A stretch of 14,455 nt of DNA from an uncultured Rhodospirillales bacterium (GTDB taxonomy: Bacteria; Pseudomonadota; Alphaproteobacteria; ATCC43930; CGMCC-115725). A model generated the notes under the pieces. It searched no databases. It was not told the origin of the DNA and saw only the letters and a program-made list of their open reading frames with translations. The position numbers were made by a program, and so were the translations under genes. The stretch lies in assembly GCA_903897565.1 (NCBI GenBank), contig CAIUCF010000294.1, forward strand, positions 1-14,455, in the 5' to 3' direction. Shown piece by piece: positions 5,490-11,756 of the stretch (positions are counted from its first letter, which is position 1; every line of letters begins with the position of its first letter).

Positions 5490-7202
5490 TCAGCGCCGGG
5501 TCAGCGCCCACCACAGACACAGCGCCAGCGCCGCGCTGATGAACTTCCAGACCTGCACCGGGTAGCGCGCGTAGAGCGGCTGCCGGAGGATCGCCGGCGG
5601 ATTGACCTGACTGAGGCCTGTCTCCAGGTCGAGCAGGAACTCGACGGCGTTGGCGTATCGGTCTGCCGGATCGACGGCGACCAGCCGCAAGATCGCGGCG
5701 TCGAGCCAGGCCGGTAGATCCTGGCGGTGGCGGGAGAGCGCGATCGGGCGGCCGAACGTGGGACGTGTGAAGGGATCCATCTCTCCGTATGGATACGAAC
5801 CTGCGGCAAACGCGGTATAGAGCGTGACACCGAGCGCATAGAGATCGCTGGCGACGGTTGCAGGGCTCCCGGCATAGAGCTCCGGCGCGAGAAAGCTCGG
5901 AGTCCCGTCGAGGGCTTCCGCCCTGTGATCTTCCGCCAGGATGCGGACGAGGCCGAAATCGATCAGCTTGAGTCCGCCGCCCGGCTCCAGGATCACGTTC
6001 TCCGGCTTGATGTCGCGATGGATGACGCCGTGGCGATGCAACGCGGCGAGGCCTTTCGCCAGCTTCATGGCGATGGCGACACCTTCCGCCAACCCGACGC
6101 GGGGGAAGCGCCGCAACCGCACCGCCAAAGCCTCGCCCTCGTAGAACGGCGCGATGGCATAGAGCTGCGTGCGGCGCGTCCCCGGATCGATCGGCACGCC
6201 GAGCCAGGGGCTGGCGACCCGGGCCGCGACCCAGCTCTCCCGCGTTACACTTGCCGGAAGGCGCGCCGCGACAGCGGCCGCGGGGCGTGGGAACTTGAGG
6301 ACCACGAGCCGGTCTTCACCTTCGTCCCGGGCCAGGAAGACGCGGCTCTCTAGGCTCTCCGCAAGCATCCGCTCGATACGAAAGCCGTCGATCACCTCGC
6401 CCGGCTTCGGGGCTTCCGCGACCGGCAGCGACCGCGTCGAGGCGGCGAGATCGTCATGAGCGACCGTCGGCAGGGCGAGAATATCGAGCACGATCGCGGT
6501 GACGTTGTCGCGGCTGCCGGCGGTCAGGGCCTCGAGCACCAGCAGGCGCGCACATTCCCCGGGCGTGACGGGCAGCGCCAGGACCTGTTCCAGCCGAGCC
6601 GGCGTCAGGGCGCCATGGATGCCATCGCTGCACAGCATGAAACGATCGCCGACCGCGATCGGTACCGCGACCTGATCGGGTTCGACCGCAGTCGCAATGC
6701 CGATCGCCCGATGCAGCACATGCTGCATACCGGGCTGATCGTCGACATGATCGCGAGTCAGCAGGCTGACCCGACCGGCTGTCAGGCGATAGAGGCGGGT
6801 ATCACCGACATGGAGGCCGAAGGCGGTGCGGCCGTCGATGACCAGCGCCGTAAACGTTGTCGCCATGCGCTCCAGCAGGGAATCGACCTGACCCTGGGCA
6901 TGGATCCAGCGATTGGTGGCGGCCAGCGCGGTGACGCCGCGATGGGAGACGACGTCGCCGTCTTCATCGAGCAAGCCCTCGAGAAAGCTGCGTACGGCCA
7001 TTTCCGCGGCCACCCTGCCGCCGAGCACGCCGCCGACCCCATCGGCGACCGCGGCAATGACGAGATCGGGTCGGGGTTCGATCAGGACGCAGCCGAAATC
7101 CTGGTTGTCGGCGCGGACGCCCTTCTCCGACGCGAAGCCGGCGCGGACATCGATCCGGGCTTCGGTCGTGCTCGGCGGCACGGGGCGGGATTCAGACACC
7201 AA
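5490..7202 (-). CDS. Bifunctional PP2C-type phosphatase / Ser-Thr protein kinase fusion, membrane-anchored
   Basis: A 570-residue fusion. Residues about 17-240 are a PP2C phosphatase with RADNQD (30-35), ADGVGG (53-58), GDTRLYR (133-139), CSDGIHG (191-197) and GSRDNVTAI (229-237), so metal Asp54, Asp193 and Asp232 are kept. Residues about 273-530 are a Hanks-type kinase with Lys303, HRDIKPEN (395-402; Asp397), DFG (415-417) and APE (439-441). The glycine-rich loop is degenerate, with Ala281, Ser283 and Ser286 in place of the three glycines. A hydrophobic segment at about 552-567 followed by Arg-Arg looks like a C-terminal tail anchor. The start is TTG at 7202 or GTG at 7199; an in-frame TGA lies two codons upstream of the TTG. 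It diverges from the nitrate operon, a linkage also known in Pseudomonas, suggesting control of nitrate uptake or reduction by phosphorylation. Confidence 0.92.
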   Translation of the reverse strand: MVSESRPVPPSTTEARIDVRAGFASEKGVRADNQDFGCVLIEPRPDLVIAAVADGVGGVLGGRVAAEMAVRSFLEGLLDEDGDVVSHRGVTALAATNRWIHAQGQVDSLLERMATTFTALVIDGRTAFGLHVGDTRLYRLTAGRVSLLTRDHVDDQPGMQHVLHRAIGIATAVEPDQVAVPIAVGDRFMLCSDGIHGALTPARLEQVLALPVTPGECARLLVLEALTAGSRDNVTAIVLDILALPTVAHDDLAASTRSLPVAEAPKPGEVIDGFRIERMLAESLESRVFLARDEGEDRLVVLKFPRPAAAVAARLPASVTRESWVAARVASPWLGVPIDPGTRRTQLYAIAPFYEGEALAVRLRRFPRVGLAEGVAIAMKLAKGLAALHRHGVIHRDIKPENVILEPGGGLKLIDFGLVRILAEDHRAEALDGTPSFLAPELYAGSPATVASDLYALGVTLYTAFAAGSYPYGEMDPFTRPTFGRPIALSRHRQDLPAWLDAAILRLVAVDPADRYANAVEFLLDLETGLSQVNPPAILRQPLYARYPVQVWKFISAALALCLWWALTRR

Positions 7203-7338
7203 TGCTCACTTGAATTTGCATATATTTTAGTCTTCTTTTGCGCTGCATTGCAGCAATTGTATATTTCTTCGGCATTCCTGCTCACATTCACCTGAAAATG
7301 AGCGAGCGAGCAGGAGCCGCCAAAAATCGCTGCTCGCT

Positions 7339-7350
7339 GCTGGCGCCAGC
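7339..7350. promoter_or_regulatory. Perfect 12-bp palindrome, possible operator
   Basis: GCTGGCGCCAGC is fully self-complementary and sits about 95 bp upstream of the putative sigma-54 promoter, a distance where an enhancer-binding activator could bind. It does not match the usual NtrC consensus, and no binding protein is assigned. Confidence 0.3.
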
Positions 7351-7442
7351 TCAAGACAACGAGGCACTTAACGAGAGTCGCAGCGTATTCAAACACAGCA
7401 CCGAGAGATCGCAACCCTATTCATCCGGTAGCATCAAGGGTT

Positions 7443-7458
7443 CGGCACATTGCTTGCA
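7443..7458 (+). promoter_or_regulatory. Candidate sigma-54 (RpoN) promoter of the nitrate assimilation operon
   Basis: CGGCAC, five bases, then TTGCA: this matches the -24/-12 consensus TGGCAC-N5-TTGCA at all but one position, with the exact GG-N10-GC spacing (GG 7444-7445, GC 7456-7457). Transcription would begin near 7469, giving a leader of about 230 nt before the transporter ATG. Nitrogen-assimilation genes are commonly RpoN/NtrC-driven, which supports the call. It was found by eye and no start site is known. Confidence 0.5.
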
Positions 7459-7578
7459 GAGCGTCTACTTGAACGCAGCGCGTGTCCGTTTGCCATTCAA
7501 CGATGAATAGCCAACGAAGGGGAGCGGCTTTCGGCCAATCCTGGAGAAGTTTCGGCGGTCCAATGACGGGGCGCCATC

Positions 7579-7594
7579 GGGTGCCGGTGCACCC
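7579..7594 (+). other. Hairpin in the nitrate operon leader
   Basis: GGGTGC (7579-7584) pairs perfectly with GCACCC (7589-7594) around a CGGT loop. It falls within the predicted transcribed leader. No T-run follows, so it is not a simple intrinsic terminator. Role unknown. Confidence 0.4.
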
Positions 7595-7675
7595 TGACGA
7601 CATATTCAGTCGACCCGTCCTGTTCCGCATTTGCGAGTCTTCGACCCGCGCCGTACCGGTCGCCTGATCCATGCC

Positions 7676-7694
7676 GTCTCCCGTTGCTGGAGAC
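7676..7694 (+). promoter_or_regulatory. Hairpin covering the Shine-Dalgarno of the transporter gene
   Basis: GTCTCC (7676-7681) pairs perfectly with GGAGAC (7689-7694) across a seven-base loop. The 3' arm contains the GGAG ribosome-binding site, six bases before the ATG at 7699. If the stem forms in the mRNA, ribosome access to the first gene of the operon would be limited. The pairing is seen in sequence; the function is inferred. Confidence 0.45.
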
Positions 7695-7698
7695 ATTG

Positions 7699-8916
7699 AT
7701 GAACAAGGGTTTTCTAAAGGCTGGTCACCTGCCGACGTTGATCGCGGCATTCCTCTATTTCGACCTCAGCTTCATGACCTGGGTGCTGCTCGGGCCGCTC
7801 GGTGTGCAGATCGCCAAAACCCTACATCTAAGCGCGGCCGAGAAAGGCCTGATGGTGGCGACGCCGGTGCTTGCCGCCGCATTCCTGCGCTTCTTCAATG
7901 GCGTGCTGGTCGACCGCTTCAAGCCCAAGCGGGTCGGTATCGCCGCCCAGGTCTTCGTCATCGCCGGCTTGCTGTGGGCCTGGTATTTCGGCCTGCACAC
8001 CCTGGGCGAGGTCCGCATCTTCGGCATCGCGCTGGGCATGGCCGGCGCCTCCTTCGCGGTCGCCTTGCCGCTGGCCTCGCGCTGGTATCCGCCGGAGCAT
8101 CAGGGCACGGCGCTCGGCATCGCCGGCGCCGGCAATTCCGGCACCGTGCTGGCGGCGCTGTTCGCGCCCTCGCTGGCCGTTGCCTTCGGCTGGAACAATG
8201 TCTTCGGCCTCGTCGCCATCCCGATGGCGATGGTTCTGGTCGTCTATCTGTTCCTCGCCAAGGATAGCCCCCATTGCCCCCCGGCACAGCCGATGTCGAA
8301 CTACTTCAAGGTCCTGGCGATCGGTGACGCCTGGTGGTTCATGCTGTTCTACGGCGTCACCTTCGGCGGCTTCGTCGGCCTCACCTCGTCGCTGACCATC
8401 TATTTCAACGACCTGTTCGGCCTCTCCCCGGTCCATGCCGGCTATTGCACCGCGGCCTGCGTCTTCGCCGGCTCGCTGTTTCGTCCGCTCGGCGGCGCGC
8501 TCGCCGACCGCATCGGTGGCTTCCGCACCCTGACCGGCGTCTACACGATTGCCGCGCTGGCGCTCGTCGTGATCAGCTTCGGCATGCCGTCGCTGTGGCT
8601 GGCGCTCGCCGTGTTCATCGTCATCATGGGCACGCTCGGGGTCGGCAACGGCGCCGTGTTCCAACTCGTCCCTCAGCGCTTCCGCCACGAGATCGGTGTC
8701 ATGACCGGCCTCGTCGGCATGGCCGGCGGCCTCGGCGGCTTCTATCTCGCCTCCAGCCTCGGCTACTCGAAGCAGCTCACCGGCACCTACCAGGCAGGGT
8801 TCCTGTTGTTCGCACTGCTCGCCGTGCTGGCCCTGATCGGGCTGTCGGCGGTCAAGCGGCGTTGGCGCACGACCTGGACCAATCTGGCGGGCACCCCCGC
8901 CAGCGTTCGCATCTGA
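7699..8916 (+). CDS. MFS nitrate/nitrite transporter (NarK/NasA/NrtP family)
   Basis: A 405-residue inner-membrane transporter of the nitrate-nitrite porter family with about twelve hydrophobic segments. Both nitrate signature motifs are recognisable: GIAGAGNSGT (140-149) in the N-terminal half, and GVGNGAVFQLVPQ (314-326) with GLVGMAGGLGG (337-347) in the C-terminal half. Arg64 (FLRFFNG) and Arg262 (LFRPLGG) sit where the two substrate-binding arginines of NarK lie. The ATG at 7699, six bases after GGAG, is preferred over an in-frame TTG at 7684. It is the first gene of the operon, 24 nt before nirB, so its role is nitrate uptake for assimilation. Nitrite transport or exchange is possible but less likely here. 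Confidence 0.95.
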   Translation: MNKGFLKAGHLPTLIAAFLYFDLSFMTWVLLGPLGVQIAKTLHLSAAEKGLMVATPVLAAAFLRFFNGVLVDRFKPKRVGIAAQVFVIAGLLWAWYFGLHTLGEVRIFGIALGMAGASFAVALPLASRWYPPEHQGTALGIAGAGNSGTVLAALFAPSLAVAFGWNNVFGLVAIPMAMVLVVYLFLAKDSPHCPPAQPMSNYFKVLAIGDAWWFMLFYGVTFGGFVGLTSSLTIYFNDLFGLSPVHAGYCTAACVFAGSLFRPLGGALADRIGGFRTLTGVYTIAALALVVISFGMPSLWLALAVFIVIMGTLGVGNGAVFQLVPQRFRHEIGVMTGLVGMAGGLGGFYLASSLGYSKQLTGTYQAGFLLFALLAVLALIGLSAVKRRWRTTWTNLAGTPASVRI

Positions 8917-8940
8917 TCCCGGCCAGCAAGGAGACATCCG

Positions 8941-11397
8941 ATGAACATGATCTCGCGTCCTCCCCGGAAACTCGTGGTGATCGGCAACGGCATGGCCGGA
9001 ATGCGGACGGTCGAGGAAATCCTCGCCCGCGCCCCAGGCGCCTTCGCCATCACCGTGTTCGGCGCCGAGCCGCAGGTGAATTACAACCGCATCATGCTCT
9101 CGCCGCTGCTGGCCGGAGAGAAGAGCTTCGACGACATCGTGATCAATGATCGCGCGTGGTACGCGGCCAACGGCGTCGAACTGATCGCCGGCGAGGCCGT
9201 GATCGCGATCGACCGCGAGAGCAAGAACGTGCGCGGCGAGCACGGCACCGTGCGGTCCTACGACCTGCTGCTGCTGGCCACCGGCTCCAACCCCTTCATC
9301 CTGCCGGTGCCGGGGGTCGATCTGCCCGGGGTCGTCACCTTCCGCAACGTCGCCGATGTCGACGCCATGCTCGAAGCGGCGCAGTTGCACCGCCACGCCG
9401 TCGTCATCGGCGGCGGCCTGCTCGGCCTCGAGGCCGCCTATGGCCTGAAGCGCAACGGCATGGACGTCACCGTCGTCCACCTGATGCCGAGCCTGATGGA
9501 GCGCCAGCTCGACACCTCGGCCGCCCATCTGCTGGCGCGCGATCTCGAGGCCCGCGGCATCAAGGTCCTCGTCGGCACCAATACCAAGGCGCTGCTCGGC
9601 GACGAGCGGGTCGAACGTATCGCGTTTGCCGACGGCACCGAGATCCCGGCCGATCTGGTCGTGCTCGCCGCCGGCATCCGGCCCAATGCCGATCTGGCGC
9701 GGGCGAGCGGCATTACCTGCAACCGCGGCATCGTGGTCGACGACAGCCTCAAGACCTCCGACGACAGCATCTTCGCGATCGGCGAATGCGTCGAGCATCG
9801 CGGCATTTGCCACGGTCTCGTCGCGCCGATCTGGGAAATGGCCAAGGTCGTCGCCGACCACATCGCCGAGACCGGCCAGCCCGCCTTCGCCGCCAGCGTC
9901 AGCGGCACCCGGTTGAAAGTGACCGGGATCGACATGTTCTCGGCCGGCAATTTCCTCGGCGGCGAGGATACCCAGGACGTGGTGCTGCGCGATGCCGCCC
10001 GCGGCGTCTACAAGCGGCTGGTGATCAAGGACAATCAGCTCGCGGGTATCGTCTGCTACGGCGATGCCGGCGATTCCGGCTGGTATTTCCAGATGCTGCG
10101 CGACGGCACCGATATCGAGCATATGCGCGACACCCTGATCTTCGGGCCCGCCTTCGCCGAAGGAGGCGCCCCGGCAAACCCTAGCGCCGCCGTTGCGGCT
10201 CTGCCCGATGCGGCGGAGATTTGCGGCTGCAACGGCGTCTGCAAGGGCAAGATCCTCGCCGCGATCGACGAACACAAGCTGACCTCGGTCGATGGTGTCC
10301 GCGCCCATACCAAGGCCTCGGCCTCCTGCGGCAGCTGCACGCCGCTGGTCGAGCAGCTGCTGGTCCACGCACTCGGCGATTCCTTCGAGAAGAACACGAT
10401 CAAGCCGATGTGCAAATGCACCGAGCTCAGCCATGAGACGGTGCGCGCGCAGATCCCGGCGCTCGGCCTCAAGACCATCCCGGCGCTGATGCAGACGCTG
10501 GGCTGGACGACGCCGGATGGCTGCGGCTCGTGCCGGCCGGCGCTCAATTTCTATCTGCTCTGCGCCTGGCCGGGCGAGTATGTCGACGATCCGCAGTCGC
10601 GCTTCATCAACGAACGTCACCACGCCAATATCCAGAAGGACGGCACGTATTCGGTGGTGCCGCGGATGTGGGGCGGGCTGACGACGGCGGGCGAGTTGCG
10701 TGCCATCGCCGATGTCGTCGACAAATACGAGATCCCGACGGTCAAGGTCACCGGCGGCCAGCGCATCGACCTGCTCGGCATCCGCAAGGAGCAATTGCCC
10801 GATGTCTGGCGCGACCTCAACGCCGCGGGCATGGTCTCGGGCCACGCCTATGGCAAGTCGCTGCGCACGGTGAAGACCTGCGTCGGCTCGGAGTGGTGCC
10901 GCTTCGGCACGCAGGACTCCACCGGCATGGGCGTCGCGCTCGAGCGCATGACCTGGGATTCCTACCACCCGCACAAGGTCAAGCTCGCGGTCTCCGGCTG
11001 CCCGCGCAACTGTGCCGAAGCGACGATCAAGGATTTCGGCGTCGTCGCGGTCGACAGCGGCTGGGAACTCCATATCGCCGGCAATGGCGGCATCAAGGTC
11101 CGCGTGACCGACTTCTTGTGCAAAGTCGAGACGGAAGACGAGGTGCTGGAATATTGCGGTGCCTTTCTGCAGCTCTATCGCGAAGAGGCCCGCTATCTCG
11201 ACCGCACCGCGCATTGGGTCGAACGGGTCGGGCTCGACTACGTCAAGCAGCGCATCGTCGAGGATGGCGAAGGCCGGGCGGCGCTCTATGCCCGCTTCCT
11301 GCACTCCCAGAGTTTCAACCAGAAAGACCCCTGGGCGGCGCATGCCAGCGAGGCCCTGAAGGCGCGCGAGTTCCGCGTGCTCGCGAGCGTGGAGTGA
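8941..11397 (+). CDS. nirB: Assimilatory NAD(P)H-dependent nitrite reductase, large subunit
   Basis: An 818-residue cytosolic siroheme nitrite reductase that converts nitrite to ammonium with six electrons from NAD(P)H. In order: an FAD/NAD-binding pyridine-nucleotide disulfide oxidoreductase domain (about 10-310, with VVIGNGMAG at 12-20 and VVIGGGLLGLEAA at 154-166); a BFD-like [2Fe-2S] domain (Cys428, Cys430, Cys463, Cys466) and a second cysteine-rich segment (Cys491, Cys493, Cys528, Cys531); a ferredoxin-like half-domain; and the siroheme/[4Fe-4S] domain with Cys647-x5-Cys653 and Cys687-x3-Cys691. The length and layout are standard for NirB/NasD. An AGGAG site precedes the ATG. It is followed five nt later by nirD, its partner subunit. 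Confidence 0.97.
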   Translation: MNMISRPPRKLVVIGNGMAGMRTVEEILARAPGAFAITVFGAEPQVNYNRIMLSPLLAGEKSFDDIVINDRAWYAANGVELIAGEAVIAIDRESKNVRGEHGTVRSYDLLLLATGSNPFILPVPGVDLPGVVTFRNVADVDAMLEAAQLHRHAVVIGGGLLGLEAAYGLKRNGMDVTVVHLMPSLMERQLDTSAAHLLARDLEARGIKVLVGTNTKALLGDERVERIAFADGTEIPADLVVLAAGIRPNADLARASGITCNRGIVVDDSLKTSDDSIFAIGECVEHRGICHGLVAPIWEMAKVVADHIAETGQPAFAASVSGTRLKVTGIDMFSAGNFLGGEDTQDVVLRDAARGVYKRLVIKDNQLAGIVCYGDAGDSGWYFQMLRDGTDIEHMRDTLIFGPAFAEGGAPANPSAAVAALPDAAEICGCNGVCKGKILAAIDEHKLTSVDGVRAHTKASASCGSCTPLVEQLLVHALGDSFEKNTIKPMCKCTELSHETVRAQIPALGLKTIPALMQTLGWTTPDGCGSCRPALNFYLLCAWPGEYVDDPQSRFINERHHANIQKDGTYSVVPRMWGGLTTAGELRAIADVVDKYEIPTVKVTGGQRIDLLGIRKEQLPDVWRDLNAAGMVSGHAYGKSLRTVKTCVGSEWCRFGTQDSTGMGVALERMTWDSYHPHKVKLAVSGCPRNCAEATIKDFGVVAVDSGWELHIAGNGGIKVRVTDFLCKVETEDEVLEYCGAFLQLYREEARYLDRTAHWVERVGLDYVKQRIVEDGEGRAALYARFLHSQSFNQKDPWAAHASEALKAREFRVLASVE

Positions 11398-11402
11398 GAC
11401 AG

Positions 11403-11756
11403 ATGAACCAGCCCCTGCCTGACGCCGCCTGGGTCGATGTCGGCAGCCTCGACGAAATCCAGCCGCTCGGCTCGCGCGTCGTCCGCACCAGCGAAGGCGA
11501 TATCGCGATCTTCCGCACTCGGGATGACGCGGTCTTCGCCCTTTATGATCGCTGTCCGCACAAGGCCGGGCCGCTGTCGCAGGGCATCGTCCATGGCCGC
11601 AGCGTTACCTGCCCACTGCATTCCTGGGTGATCGACCTTGCCTCGGGTGAAGCGGCGGCACCGGATAAAGGATGCGCGCATACGATCACGGTCCAGCTTG
11701 TCGGCGATCGGATTCTCCTGCCGCTCGGCGCCAATACCCGCGAGGACGTGGCGTGA
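11403..11756 (+). CDS. nirD: Nitrite reductase small subunit, Rieske-type
   Basis: A 117-residue partner of NirB. It carries a complete Rieske [2Fe-2S] signature, Cys51-Pro-His53 and Cys70-Pro-Leu-His73, with 16 residues between the pairs. Enteric NirD lacks these ligands, so this is the cluster-binding form seen in many other bacteria. GGAG at 11391-11394 precedes the ATG by eight bases, inside the end of nirB. The TGA overlaps the GTG start of the nitrate reductase gene as GTGA, so all three reductase genes are tightly coupled. Confidence 0.95.
   Translation: MNQPLPDAAWVDVGSLDEIQPLGSRVVRTSEGDIAIFRTRDDAVFALYDRCPHKAGPLSQGIVHGRSVTCPLHSWVIDLASGEAAAPDKGCAHTITVQLVGDRILLPLGANTREDVA

Larger units (their letters stand above)
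7203..7698. promoter_or_regulatory. Divergent control region between the kinase gene and the nitrate operon
   Basis: This gene-free spacer of about 500 bp is AT-rich near the kinase start (35% G+C by hand count over 7201-7260), unlike the rest of the window. It holds inverted repeats at 7242-7254 (GCTGC/GCAGC), 7277-7283 with 7308-7314 (CCTGCTC/GAGCAGG), and a perfect 12-bp palindrome at 7339-7350 (GCTGGCGCCAGC). A sigma-54 type promoter lies at 7443-7458. Downstream leader hairpins are at 7495-7508, 7579-7594, 7642-7662 and 7676-7694. Short open frames here (for example 7238-7510) show no recognisable protein. The arrangement fits activator sites upstream of an RpoN promoter, with a structured leader of about 230 nt. 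Confidence 0.6.

Noticed and set aside
5488..5508. Two copies of GGTCAGCGCC with an 11-bp period
   Set aside because: It covers the last codons of the kinase gene and is too short to call a repeat element. Likely a coincidence of coding sequence.
4542..5717. Plus-strand open frame of about 390 codons opposite the cyclase and kinase genes
   Set aside because: It crosses the boundary of two well-supported minus-strand genes and has no recognisable motif.
7238..7510. Possible 90-residue protein in the divergent spacer
   Set aside because: No ribosome-binding site or recognisable family was seen, and it overlaps the putative sigma-54 promoter. Composition is compatible with chance.
7586..7593. 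GGTGCACC as an NtrC binding site
   Set aside because: It is a single overlapping palindrome, not two spaced half-sites, and it lies downstream of the predicted promoter. It is better explained as part of the leader hairpin.
7684..7698. TTG start of the transporter at 7684
   Set aside because: The ATG at 7699 has GGAG at proper spacing, and the TTG would lie within the loop of the leader hairpin.
7828..11343. Minus-strand open frame of about 1170 codons antisense to the transporter and nirB
   Set aside because: Its composition is the low-complexity product of reading G+C-rich codons backwards. It spans two clearly identified genes and shows no domain.
11672..11752. N-terminal extension of the nitrate reductase to an ATG at 11672
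   Set aside because: The extra 27 residues are an Arg-rich shadow of nirD. The GTG at 11753 has a good ribosome-binding site and is followed by the expected cysteine motif.
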